Notes: a model not told the origin generated them from the letters alone. A DNA stretch of 64,000 nucleotides from Shinella zoogloeoides (GCF_020883495.1 NZ_CP086610.1:2151501-2215500); one strand, 5' to 3'; shown: positions 9,083-17,617, counted from the stretch's first letter. Numbers and translations are program-made.

Positions 9083-10105
9083 TCAGGACTGGCCGTTCAG
9101 CCAGTTGTGCCAGTCGTTCACGCTGCCGGAGAAGACGTTGAGGTCGATCCTGCCCTCGACGCCATGCGACAGGCCCGAGCCGGAATACTGCCAGAACAGC
9201 CAGCGGCGGTTCGGATAGCGCTTGGAGGGATGCGCGGCGACCGAGCGCAACCAGAAGGGATATTCCTTCAGCTCGCCGGAGAGGTTGTCCTCATAGAAGT
9301 CCGGTGCGGTATAGATGATCGGCCGCTTGCCGTAGTGCCGTTCCAGCATCTCGGCGAAGACGCGGATCTTCTCGACGTATTTTTCACGCGACAGGCGCTT
9401 CTTGCAGGCGGAATCGCCATTGTATTCGGCATCGATGACCGGCGGCAGCGCGTCGGGATCGCGCGGCACGTTGCGAATGAACCATTCGGCCTGCGAGCTT
9501 GCGACGCGGCACCAGTAGAAGAAGTGGTAGGCGCCCCGCTTGATGCCCGCCTCCTTGGCCCGGCGCCAGTTCTTCTGGAACATCGGGTCGAGATGGTCGC
9601 CGCCATCGGTGGCCTTGATGAAGGCGAAGTTGGCGCCCTGCGTGCGCAGCTTCATCCAGTCGATATCGCCCTGCCAGCGCGAAACGTCGACGCCATGCAC
9701 CTGATAGTGCTTCGGCGCGCGCTTGCCGAAATTGATCGGATGGGCATCGCGGAACTGCTGGCTGTAGACGCGCGAGCGCTTGCCGAGGCGCTGGGTCGGC
9801 ATCTCGGCCATTGTCGCGGCATCGGCGGGACGCTCGGAAGGAACCGCGGACTGCTTCGTCACCGTCTCGAAGACATGACTATCGGGCACCGGCCCGGCCC
9901 AGGCGAGCATTTCCTGCGCGCCCTCCGTCCTGACCTGCCCTTCGCCGACCGCCACCTCGGGAACAGGCCCGCCGCCCTTGGCGACGGAACTCGTGGTCTC
10001 GCGCGAAGGCTTGACCGCCAACACCGTTTCCGGGGTCGCACTCGACGCGCAGCCAGCCAGGCAGGCGCAGCCGAGAAGGATCGCTGTAAGGACCGAAAGA
10101 CGCAT
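9083..10105 (-). CDS. Glycoside hydrolase family 25 (lysozyme-like) lipoprotein
   Basis: This 340-residue secreted protein has a lipoprotein signal (LLGCACLAGC, lipobox Cys near residue 19). A low-complexity linker of about 130 residues follows, then a GH25 muramidase domain from about residue 140: VHGVDVSRWQGDIDW, FAFIKATDG, GAYHFFYWC, PPVIDAEY (the D-x-E active-site pair), YTAPDFYEDNL and LFWQYSG. It would cleave the N-acetylmuramic acid-N-acetylglucosamine bond in the periplasm. The ATG at 10105 opens the signal peptide; a longer in-frame start at 10150 lacks support. The promoter must lie in 10106-10242. Confidence 0.92.
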   Translation of the reverse strand: MRLSVLTAILLGCACLAGCASSATPETVLAVKPSRETTSSVAKGGGPVPEVAVGEGQVRTEGAQEMLAWAGPVPDSHVFETVTKQSAVPSERPADAATMAEMPTQRLGKRSRVYSQQFRDAHPINFGKRAPKHYQVHGVDVSRWQGDIDWMKLRTQGANFAFIKATDGGDHLDPMFQKNWRRAKEAGIKRGAYHFFYWCRVASSQAEWFIRNVPRDPDALPPVIDAEYNGDSACKKRLSREKYVEKIRVFAEMLERHYGKRPIIYTAPDFYEDNLSGELKEYPFWLRSVAAHPSKRYPNRRWLFWQYSGSGLSHGVEGRIDLNVFSGSVNDWHNWLNGQS

Positions 10106-10242
10106 AGGCACTCGCACGCAAAACAAACCGAAGCCCCGCCCTTTCGACACACGGACGGAATTACTAACGGAAGATTACCGCGAAATGTTAAATACAATCT
10201 TTACGGCCGACCGCGACATTTCAGGTACTTAGCCGGAGACCT

Positions 10243-11910
10243 TCAAGCGTCGCCCGTCCTGACATGGCCAATGCCCTTCTTTGCAATCTCCTCGAAGGAC
10301 TCCTCGTAGCCCGCATCCGCATAGCGGATCACGCCAAGCGAGGTATCGTTGGTGAGCGCATGTTCCAGCCGCTCCGCCCCCGCTGCCGTGCCATCGGCCA
10401 CCAGCGTCACGCCGCAACTCGTCATATAGCCCGCATAGCCGCCGCCGCCGGAATGGACGACGACGAGGTCGGCCATCGAGGAGCAAAGCAGCATGGCGTC
10501 GAGCAGCGGCCAGTCGGCGATGGCGTCCGAACCGTCCTTCATGCGCTCCGTCATGATGTTGGGATGCGCCATGGCCCCGGCATCGAGATGATCGCGCGAG
10601 AAGGCGATCGGCCCTTTCAGCTCGCCCGCCGCGACCAGCGTGTTGACGGCAAGCGCCAGCTCCGTGCGCTCGCCATGGCCGAGCCAGGCGATGCGCGCCG
10701 GCAGCCCCTCGAAGGGAATGTTTTCACGTGCGAGGCGGATCCAGTTGGTGACGATCCTATTGTCCGGGAACATCTCCAGCACGAGGTCGTCGATGCGGGC
10801 GATATCGCTCTCCTCGCCGGACAGCGCCATCCAGCGGAACGGGCCGATGGCCCGCGAGAAGAGCGGGCGCAGATAGGCCTCGGTGAAGATCGGGATATCG
10901 AAGGCATTGCCAACGCCGCCTTCCCGCGCCTGCGTGCGGATGAGGTTGCCGTTGTCGAAGACCTCGGAACCCATCTTCTGGAAGTCCAGCATGGCCGAGA
11001 CATGCTCGACGATGGAAGCACGGCTTGCCGCCATCAACTGCCCCTGCCCGTCGTCGCGCAGACCCTTCACCTGATCGAGGCTCATGCCCTTCGGCACATA
11101 GCCGTAAACGAGGTCGTGCGCCGAGGTCTGGTCGGTGACGATATCCGGCACGATGCCGCGCCGGGCGATCTCCGGGTAGATTTCCGCCGCATTGCCGACG
11201 AGGCCGATAGAGGTTGCGCGCTTCTCCTTCACCGCTTCATCGATCATCGCCAGCGCCGTATCGAGGTCAGGCGCGACATGCTCCAGATAGCCGACAGCCT
11301 TGCGCTTGGCGGCCCGTTCGGGATCGATATCGACGCAGAGGATCGCCGCGCCCGCCATGCGGCCGGCCAGCGGCTGCGCGCCGCCCATGCCGCCGAGGCC
11401 GGCGGTCAGGATGAAGCGGCCCGCAAGGCTGCCGCCGAAGCGCTTTTCCGCGATGCGCATGAAGATTTCATAGGTGCCCTGAATGACCCCCTGGCTGCCG
11501 ATATACTGCCATGCGCCCGCCGTCAGCCCGCCCCAGCAGATCAGCCCCTTGCGCTGAAGCTCATAAAACACCTCGGACTTCGCCCATTGCCCGACGATAT
11601 TGCAGTTCGCCATGATAACGAGCGGAGCCTTGGCGTGAGTCTTCAGCAGGCCCACCGGCTTGCCGGACTGGATGACCAGCGTCTGGTCCTCCTCCATTTC
11701 CGTCAGCGCCTTGACGATGGCCCTATGCGCCGCCCAGTTGCGCGCCGCCTTCCCGAGCGCGGCATAGACGATCAGGTTGTCCGGGTCCTCGCCGACAGAC
11801 AGAACGTTCTCCAGAAGACGCAGCAGCGCCTCTTGCCGCCAGCCCTTGGCGCGCAGCACGTCGCCGCTCGGGATCGGATAGTTCGGGTGGCGCGGATTGG
11901 GCTTCGGCAT
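10243..11910 (-). CDS. Thiourocanate hydratase (divergent urocanase homologue)
   Basis: A 555-residue urocanase-family protein, last gene of the operon. The fold is clear: NAD-binding TAGLGGMGGAQP (about residues 169-180), the VTDQTSAHD region, and the block YLRPLFSRAIGPFRWMALSG. The urocanase active-site signature F-Q-G-L-P-x-R-I-C-W appears as FEGLPARIAWLG at about 400-411, so the reactive Cys (Cys410 in the Pseudomonas enzyme) is Ala and the Gln is Glu. The C-terminal HHGGG region is also altered (HSGGGGYAGYMTSCG). With an MIO-less lyase and a thiohydantoin desulfurase in the same operon, the best reading is hydration of thiourocanate to the thiohydantoin propionate, not histidine catabolism. 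The ATG at 11910 has AGAGGG upstream. Confidence 0.87.
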   Translation of the reverse strand: MPKPNPRHPNYPIPSGDVLRAKGWRQEALLRLLENVLSVGEDPDNLIVYAALGKAARNWAAHRAIVKALTEMEEDQTLVIQSGKPVGLLKTHAKAPLVIMANCNIVGQWAKSEVFYELQRKGLICWGGLTAGAWQYIGSQGVIQGTYEIFMRIAEKRFGGSLAGRFILTAGLGGMGGAQPLAGRMAGAAILCVDIDPERAAKRKAVGYLEHVAPDLDTALAMIDEAVKEKRATSIGLVGNAAEIYPEIARRGIVPDIVTDQTSAHDLVYGYVPKGMSLDQVKGLRDDGQGQLMAASRASIVEHVSAMLDFQKMGSEVFDNGNLIRTQAREGGVGNAFDIPIFTEAYLRPLFSRAIGPFRWMALSGEESDIARIDDLVLEMFPDNRIVTNWIRLARENIPFEGLPARIAWLGHGERTELALAVNTLVAAGELKGPIAFSRDHLDAGAMAHPNIMTERMKDGSDAIADWPLLDAMLLCSSMADLVVVHSGGGGYAGYMTSCGVTLVADGTAAGAERLEHALTNDTSLGVIRYADAGYEESFEEIAKKGIGHVRTGDA

Positions 11911-11937
11911 GGGGTATCCCTCTTGCAAAAAATCGTT

Positions 11938-12267
11938 TTACTTCGGCGGCAGCGTATCGACGAAAGCGATGGCCTCGGAAATCAGGCGGCGGCGCAGGGC
12001 CTCGTCGGCGCAGGCCTCAGGCGAGGCGCGCACCCAGCCCTCCATGGCCCGCTCGCCCATCACCATCGGCGCGATGCCGTCAATGGCGAGCGCCCAGGCA
12101 TCGTTGCCCTTGCCGAGGCGCGCCAGCATGCCCTCCCTGCGCGCACCGCAGAGAAGGTGCCCGTCGAGCAGCCAGGCCAACCCGCCGAACATCGGCTTTT
12201 CCGAAAGCCCCGCGCGAAGGCCGAGATCGGCGCGGACGATGTCTTCCAGTTCCCTGTCCCGTGCCAT
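11938..12267 (-). CDS. TfoX N-terminal domain protein within the ergothioneine operon
   Basis: A 109-residue protein with the TfoX/Sxy N-terminal pattern: KPMFGGLAWLLDGHLLCGAR and EGMLARLG, followed by a helical tail ending in DTLPPK. TfoX_N proteins outside gammaproteobacteria are not established competence regulators, and their function is mostly unknown. It lies 13 bases after the desulfurase gene and 27 bases before the hydratase gene, so it is cotranscribed with the pathway. The start at 12267 (MARDREL) sits just after the preceding stop; longer in-frame starts would overlap the upstream gene heavily. A regulatory or accessory role in the pathway is inference from position. Confidence 0.82.
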   Translation of the reverse strand: MARDRELEDIVRADLGLRAGLSEKPMFGGLAWLLDGHLLCGARREGMLARLGKGNDAWALAIDGIAPMVMGERAMEGWVRASPEACADEALRRRLISEAIAFVDTLPPK

Positions 12268-12280
12268 CGCCCGCCTCCGG

Positions 12281-13372
12281 TCATCTGGCCAGGGCGTAGC
12301 TGGCGAGATCGATCCCCATCGCCTTCTCCACCGAGGGATAGACGGTCGGATCGAGCACGCTCGACGCCAGCGGAATAATCGTCTTCGGCACATGCAGCAC
12401 GAAGATCTTCATGCCGACTTCGAGCTGCCCGACGCTGAGCGGCTCGCCCTCGGGCGAGAGCGTGGTGATGACATCCGGGAAGGTGGCGAGACGTTTGCCC
12501 TCGGCCGATTCCACCGCCATATATTCATTCATGACGTGCAGCACCGACGCGCCGCCGCCCGTGCCGAGCGTCACCGTGCCGATATCGAAGGCCTCTTTGG
12601 TATAAACCACGGACTTGTCCGTGATCGTGCCCTCGGAAAGGATCGCACCGCCCGTCGTCTTGACGATGGCGTCGATGATCGCCGAACCGCCCTTACCCTC
12701 CGCCGCGATGATCGCCTCGCCGAGCGTCAAGGCCAGCGAGATGCCACCGAGCGCCGCGTTCCGGCGCACATAGGACGCGCGCAACGGGTTGCGGCAGGAG
12801 GCGATGAAGCCGCCGGACATATCCGAAGCCGTGCGCAGGATCGGCGAGACCTTCGCCGTCGCGCCGCGCACGACGAGTTCTATGTAACGGTTCTCGTCAC
12901 GATTGCCGCCGACCGCCGTCTGGATCATCTGTTCCGGCGAGCCGGCCATGCCGATGGAACCCATGTCGCCGGTCGGGTGCGCGCGCATGTCGCCGACCGC
13001 GTCCAGCACCTTCGTGCCGAGGATGGCGGAGGGCAGCCAGCCGTTCAGCGTCGAGGATTTGCCGTTCTGCCCCACCATCAGCGCGGCGACTTTCTCGCCC
13101 AGCGCCTCCTGCAGAAGCTCCACCGCCTTCACGTAGTCCACGCCGCGCATCTCCCAGGGCGTGGTCGAGGCCGGCGCGCCGATGGCCGCCGCCGTCGCCA
13201 CCCAGTCGTCATCGGAAAGCTCGTCGATGGAGACCAGTTCCGGCTTGCCGATGGAGACCGCCGCATAGCCGAGCATGCGCCCGTGATCGGCCCATCCGCC
13301 GCCGCCGGCCGCATAGACCGAGCCGCCCTTGACCGCCGCCTCGACGTCTTTTTCCTTTAAAATCCGGCCCAT
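12281..13372 (-). CDS. Thiohydantoin desulfurase (DUF917 family)
   Basis: A 363-residue member of the DUF917 / S-methyl-thiohydantoin desulfurase family, with the glycine-rich VYAAGGGGWADHG near residue 20, DMGSIGMAGSPEQ mid-chain, and TLGTGGGASVLHVMNEYMA towards the end. In the known five-step ergothioneine pathway an enzyme of a new type removes sulfur from 3-(5-oxo-2-thioxoimidazolidin-4-yl)propionate, giving hydantoin-5-propionate and hydrogen sulfide. Its place between the hydratase and the two hydrolases fits that step. The ATG at 13372 overlaps the preceding stop (TGATG) and has AGGAGG seven bases upstream. I am confident of the family; the reaction is inferred from context. Confidence 0.85.
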   Translation of the reverse strand: MGRILKEKDVEAAVKGGSVYAAGGGGWADHGRMLGYAAVSIGKPELVSIDELSDDDWVATAAAIGAPASTTPWEMRGVDYVKAVELLQEALGEKVAALMVGQNGKSSTLNGWLPSAILGTKVLDAVGDMRAHPTGDMGSIGMAGSPEQMIQTAVGGNRDENRYIELVVRGATAKVSPILRTASDMSGGFIASCRNPLRASYVRRNAALGGISLALTLGEAIIAAEGKGGSAIIDAIVKTTGGAILSEGTITDKSVVYTKEAFDIGTVTLGTGGGASVLHVMNEYMAVESAEGKRLATFPDVITTLSPEGEPLSVGQLEVGMKIFVLHVPKTIIPLASSVLDPTVYPSVEKAMGIDLASYALAR

Positions 13373-14649
13373 CACGCGCCCTCCTGAATCACATCCTGAA
13401 GTTTTTCGTCCAGTTGAATCACTGCATTAAGAAGCACAGCCGCGCCGAGCGCGATATCGTCGATCTCGGCGAATTCCTTCGGCGCATGGCTGCGCCCGCC
13501 AAGGCACGGCACAAAGATCATCGCCGCCCGAGTCACCTTGGCCATGAAGGCCGTGTCGTGCCCCGCGCCCGACGCCATGCGCCGATGGCTCGCGCCGGCC
13601 GCATCGCAGGCGGCGTCCAGCACGTCCAGCACCAGCGGGTCGCCCGGCGTCGGCATGTTGTCGGAGATGCGGCGCGGCGCGGCGATGTTCGTACCGGTCT
13701 CGCGCGAAATTTCCGCCGCAAGCCGCTCGACGGAGGCGGCGAAGACATCCATCGCCGTGCGCTCTTCCGCCCGCGCATCGATCAGCAGGCGCGCCCGCGA
13801 CGGCACGACATTGGCTGCATTCGGCTCGATGGAGAACTCGCCCACCGTCGCCGTGAAGTGTGCCGGCCCCGCCGAAAGCGATTTCGCCAAAGCCTCGATG
13901 CCGCTCACCAGCCGCACGGCGGCGGCGAGCGCATCGGCGCGGCTGCCCATCGGGGTCGTCCCGGCATGGTCCGCCCGGCCCTCGACGATGATCTCGATGC
14001 GCGTGATCCCGGCAATCGCCGTCACCACGCCGATATCCAGCCTCTCCGTCTCCAGCACCGGCCCCTGCTCGATATGCAGTTCGAGGAAGGCCGCAATGTC
14101 TCTGCGCGCCTCGGCCACGATCCGCGCCGGATCGCCGCCCACATCGCGGATGCCCTGCTCCAGCGTCAGCCCGCCGCTCTGCCGCGACAGCCAGTCCTCC
14201 GGCAGCACGCCCGCCATGCCGCGGCTGCCGATGCAGGAGACGCCGAAGATCGAGACTTCCTCGGCGAGGAAGTCCACCACCTCAAGATCATGGTCGAGTT
14301 CGATGCCCCGGTCGGCCAGCGCCCGCGCCACTTCCAGCGCCACCGCGACGCCGGCGATGCCGTCATAGCGCCCGCCGTCCGGCACCGTATCGGAATGCGA
14401 ACCGAGCATGATCGTGCCGAGGCCCGGCTTCCTGCCCGGCCGCCGCGCGACGAGATTGCCGGCGGCGTCCACGCGCGTTTCCAGCCCCGCCGCCTTGAAT
14501 TTTTCATCGAGAAACGTCCGCCCTGCCGGAAACAAAGCGGTGAAGGCCCGCCGCGTATAGGGCCGGCCGGGTTCGGTGATCCGGGCGAGGCCGTCGATCA
14601 CATCCGCGATGCGGGCCGGATCGACCGGCAGGTTGGTCTGGCTGCTCAT
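13372..14649 (-). CDS. N-carbamoyl-L-amino-acid hydrolase (M20 family), probably N-carbamoyl-L-glutamate hydrolase
   Basis: A 425-residue zinc-dependent amidase of the hydantoinase/carbamoylase group (like HyuC, AllC and beta-ureidopropionase). The metal site is visible: MLGSHSDTVPDGGRYDG (His and Asp ligands), DFLAEEVSIFG (Glu pair), LELHIEQGPVLE and, late in the chain, SGAGHDTAFMA. It would hydrolyse N-carbamoyl-L-glutamate to glutamate, carbon dioxide and ammonia, the last step of the pathway. The start at 14649 overlaps the stop of the preceding gene by four bases (ATGA). The substrate is inferred from operon context; the family alone would allow other N-carbamoyl amino acids. Confidence 0.88.
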   Translation of the reverse strand: MSSQTNLPVDPARIADVIDGLARITEPGRPYTRRAFTALFPAGRTFLDEKFKAAGLETRVDAAGNLVARRPGRKPGLGTIMLGSHSDTVPDGGRYDGIAGVAVALEVARALADRGIELDHDLEVVDFLAEEVSIFGVSCIGSRGMAGVLPEDWLSRQSGGLTLEQGIRDVGGDPARIVAEARRDIAAFLELHIEQGPVLETERLDIGVVTAIAGITRIEIIVEGRADHAGTTPMGSRADALAAAVRLVSGIEALAKSLSAGPAHFTATVGEFSIEPNAANVVPSRARLLIDARAEERTAMDVFAASVERLAAEISRETGTNIAAPRRISDNMPTPGDPLVLDVLDAACDAAGASHRRMASGAGHDTAFMAKVTRAAMIFVPCLGGRSHAPKEFAEIDDIALGAAVLLNAVIQLDEKLQDVIQEGA

Positions 14650-16028
14650 CGGACGGCGCTTCCGGCCACGAGCGTCGGCAGGGGCCGCACGAAAGCGCCG
14701 GTGCCCGGCTCGGCAAGCACCGCCCTGCCATCGAAGACGAGCCGGCCGCGCAGATACGTGGCCGAGACACGCCATGGCAGGCGAATGCCGTTATAGGGGG
14801 ACCAGCCGACGACGTTATGGCCGCTCGCCGTCGCGTCATAGGTATAGGGTTCGGGCGTCAGCACGATGATGTCGGCATCCTTGCCGGCCTCCAGCGCGCC
14901 CTTCGCGTGATCCAGCCGGAAATGCCGTGCCGGGTTCAGCGTCATCAGCTCGGCCGCGCGCGTCAGCGGAATGCCGCGCTCCAGCGCGCCCTTGACGAAA
15001 AGCGGCACCATGACCTCCAGCCCCGGCACGCCGGAGGCATTGGCCAGCATGTCCGCATTGGTCTTGCGATCCTCCGACCAACTCACATGGTCGGTGGAAA
15101 CCAGCGTGACATTACCCGCCGCGACATGCCGCCAGAGCTTTTCCACCTCGGCGCGCGGGCGGATCGGCGGGTTGATCTTCGCCTTGCCGCCGAGCCGGGC
15201 GACATCGTTCTCCTCGTCCAGCGTCAGGTAATGGATGCAGCACTCGATGGTCGCGCGGTGCCCCTGCGCCCGGTAGGCGGCGGCGATCTCGTAGCCACGG
15301 CCGAGCGAGCAATGCACCACATGCGCCGGGCACCCCGTCTCAGCGCCCGTCTCGTAAATCTGGTTGGAGGCCAGCAGCTCCGTCAGCGGCGGCCGCGACA
15401 GGCCGTGCGCGCGATAGTCGGTGATACCCGCCGCCTTCACCTTGGCGATGGCAGCCCGCACCGCCTCGTCGTCCTCGTTGTGCGCGCCGGCCGTCAGCCC
15501 CGTCGGGGCGATGGCGCGGAAGCAATCTTCCAACAGCGCGGCCGGAATGCGCGGAAAGCGCTTCGGGTCCGTGCCGAAGGTGGAAAACTTGAAGGCCGCG
15601 ACGCCCGCCTCCACCATCTCGCCGATGCGCGCCGGCCCCTCCTCGGGATCGACGGTGCCATAGAGCGCGAAATCCACCCGCGCCTGCGGCGAGGCGTGAT
15701 CGACCTTGATTTTCACCGCCTCGGCCGAGCAGACGAGGTTGCCCTCGTCATAGGGCATGTCGACGATGGTCGTGACGCCGCCGGCCGCCGCCGAGCGCGT
15801 CGACCAGATGAAATCCTCCTGATTCTTCTGCGAGAGCGAATGGACCTGCGCATCGATGGCGCCGGGCAGGATCAGCGCGCCGGAGAGGTCGTGCCGCTCC
15901 TTGGCCGCGGGCATCGCGCCCTGGCCGACATGCGCCACCTTGCCGTCACGCACCGCCACATGCCCGCCCTCCACGATGCGGTCGGCAAGCACCACGGTGC
16001 CTTTCAGAACGAGATCGAAATCGGCCAT
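14646..16028 (-). CDS. Dihydropyrimidinase-like amidohydrolase, probably hydantoin-5-propionate hydrolase
   Basis: A 460-residue cyclic-amidohydrolase-superfamily protein related to hydantoinases and allantoinases. Expected elements: PGAIDAQVHS (the HxH metal motif, but with Gln replacing the first His), AFKFSTFG with the lysine that is carboxylated in relatives, AHNEDD, HVVHCSLG, and the Asp of STDHVSW. It would open the hydantoin ring to N-carbamoyl-glutamate. Translation is coupled to the next gene by a four-base overlap and follows the lyase gene by 12 bases. The Q-for-H change suggests altered metal binding and is worth checking. Hydantoin-propionate specificity is inferred from the cluster. 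Confidence 0.86.
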   Translation of the reverse strand: MADFDLVLKGTVVLADRIVEGGHVAVRDGKVAHVGQGAMPAAKERHDLSGALILPGAIDAQVHSLSQKNQEDFIWSTRSAAAGGVTTIVDMPYDEGNLVCSAEAVKIKVDHASPQARVDFALYGTVDPEEGPARIGEMVEAGVAAFKFSTFGTDPKRFPRIPAALLEDCFRAIAPTGLTAGAHNEDDEAVRAAIAKVKAAGITDYRAHGLSRPPLTELLASNQIYETGAETGCPAHVVHCSLGRGYEIAAAYRAQGHRATIECCIHYLTLDEENDVARLGGKAKINPPIRPRAEVEKLWRHVAAGNVTLVSTDHVSWSEDRKTNADMLANASGVPGLEVMVPLFVKGALERGIPLTRAAELMTLNPARHFRLDHAKGALEAGKDADIIVLTPEPYTYDATASGHNVVGWSPYNGIRLPWRVSATYLRGRLVFDGRAVLAEPGTGAFVRPLPTLVAGSAVR

Positions 16029-16040
16029 TGCGGCTCTCCG

Positions 16041-17579
16041 TCAGGGCTTGAGGGCGAAGAAGGCGTCGAAATCCGCCATGGGCGCGGCCTCGACGAAGGC
16101 GGCGAGCGCCTCGGGGCTGGCAAGATCGCGGTCGAGCGCCTCGATCTCGGCGGAAAGCGGCCGGTCCTTGCGGTAGAACGGGCTGATCGCCCGCGTGCGC
16201 TGATAGGCGATGGCCGCCACGCCCTCGACATTATCGCCGGCAAGGTCGACGGCCTGGGCGGACAGCATGGCCTCCAGCGCGGCCATCTGGCGAAGGTCGC
16301 GCACCTGGCTTTCCATGCGCTCGACGATAAGCGGCAGGAAGGTCGCCTCCTCCTCCAGTCCGCCGGCAACGACGATGGACTGCGCCGAGATCGGCACCGC
16401 GAGCGACTGGATGCGCATGTAGAGTTCGACGGCAAGCTTCAGCAGCGGTCCGAAACCCGTCGCCGCCTCGCCGGGCGCGACGAGATTGACCGGCAGGTTG
16501 CGCCTGACCCCATTGGACAGTAGCACGCAGCGGTTCAGCACATTGCGGGCAAGATGCGCAAACCCCGTCTGCGCCGCCTCCACATAGAGCGTGGTGGAGA
16601 GCGGCAGCGACCCGCCCGAAGCCATCACGTGATCGTCCATCACGACCGGATTGTCATCCGACTGCGCCGTCGCCTCGACGATGCGCTCGGCCGCGTTCAT
16701 CAGCGTATCGAGGCAGGCGCCGAAGACCTGCGCGGTCATGCGCAGGCTCAGCGGATCGTGGATCGCCGAGGGTGTCGGCCAATGGCCGGATTCCGCCTGC
16801 GCCTCGAACCAGCGGCCGGCCATCGCCTCGCCATGGGCCGACAGGCGGGAGGCCACTCGCCACGGATCGGCGGACGCGCCGAGCGCCAGCGAGGAGAGAA
16901 CGCCCGTCACCATCAGGTTGCGGATTGCCTTTGCCGCCTCGCGCACCACATTGGCCGCCGCCGCATGGGAGATGGCGTTGACGCTGAGCGCGGCCAGCGC
17001 ATCGCGCGGCTGCATCCGGTAGGGCGTCAGGCCGGCGCGCTTCAGCGCCTCCGTCGCCGGCAGGCGCTCGCCGCCGTACCAGGCCTCGCCCTCGCCCGTC
17101 AGCACCGCCGCGACCTGTCCCATCAGGCCGATATCGGCGCAGCCCATGGAACCGTGCCGCCGCACGACCGGCACGACGTCCCGCTCCAGCAGCGAAAGGA
17201 GGGCGTCGATCAGCTCCGGGCTGCAACCGGAATACCCGCCGAGCGCCGTGTTGACGCGGATCGCGATCGCCTTGCGCACGATGGGCAGCGTGAAGGGTTC
17301 GCCGGTGCCGAAGTGATGCGCCCTGACGAGGCTGTTGTTGAACTCGACGAGATCGTCCGCCGTCCAGAGCTTGTCCTTCATCGAACCGACGCCGGTATTG
17401 GCGCCGTAGATCGGCAGGCCCGTCGCCAGCCGGTCGGTGACGATACGGCGCGCCGTGCCGACCCGGCCCATGCCCATCTCGCAGGCCACCGGCCGCCGCG
17501 CACCGCTGCCGATGGCCTCCAGCGTGGCGAAATCCAGCGGTTGGCCGGTGAGATAGAGCGTATCGGCGGTAGCGAGCAT
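16041..17579 (-). CDS. Ergothionase (MIO-less aromatic amino acid lyase homologue)
   Basis: A 512-residue protein of the histidine/phenylalanine ammonia-lyase fold, with YGANTGVGSMKD (about 58-69), NTALGGYSG and QSDDNPVV. The cofactor loop, normally G-S-V-G-A-S-G-D-L-A, reads GSMGCADIGLMG (about 143-154). The Ala-Ser-Gly triad that cyclises to MIO is therefore absent, replaced by Cys-Ala-Asp, so classical ammonia elimination from histidine is not expected. Ergothionases are related to this lyase family and eliminate trimethylamine from ergothioneine. As first gene of the operon it fits that first step. The ATG at 17579 is chosen; the in-frame start at 17636 has no ribosome site and would add 19 residues. 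Confidence 0.88.
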   Translation of the reverse strand: MLATADTLYLTGQPLDFATLEAIGSGARRPVACEMGMGRVGTARRIVTDRLATGLPIYGANTGVGSMKDKLWTADDLVEFNNSLVRAHHFGTGEPFTLPIVRKAIAIRVNTALGGYSGCSPELIDALLSLLERDVVPVVRRHGSMGCADIGLMGQVAAVLTGEGEAWYGGERLPATEALKRAGLTPYRMQPRDALAALSVNAISHAAAANVVREAAKAIRNLMVTGVLSSLALGASADPWRVASRLSAHGEAMAGRWFEAQAESGHWPTPSAIHDPLSLRMTAQVFGACLDTLMNAAERIVEATAQSDDNPVVMDDHVMASGGSLPLSTTLYVEAAQTGFAHLARNVLNRCVLLSNGVRRNLPVNLVAPGEAATGFGPLLKLAVELYMRIQSLAVPISAQSIVVAGGLEEEATFLPLIVERMESQVRDLRQMAALEAMLSAQAVDLAGDNVEGVAAIAYQRTRAISPFYRKDRPLSAEIEALDRDLASPEALAAFVEAAPMADFDAFFALKP

Positions 17580-17617
17580 GTTTCGAAAAGCCTGTCTGAA
17601 AGCCGTTCCAGGAAAGA

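Noticed and set aside
11938..12267. Competence regulator TfoX/Sxy
   Set aside because: Only the N-terminal domain is present, and the gene is inside a catabolic operon. No competence genes are nearby.
10264..12378. A 704-residue plus-strand frame and similar long frames opposite the urocanase, lyase and flavoprotein genes
   Set aside because: They mirror well-conserved genes on the other strand and show no domain pattern of their own.
10243..17579. Annotation as histidine utilisation genes hutU and hutH
   Set aside because: The lyase lacks the MIO triad and the hydratase lacks the urocanase Cys. No hutI, hutG or hutF is present, whereas a DUF917 desulfurase is.
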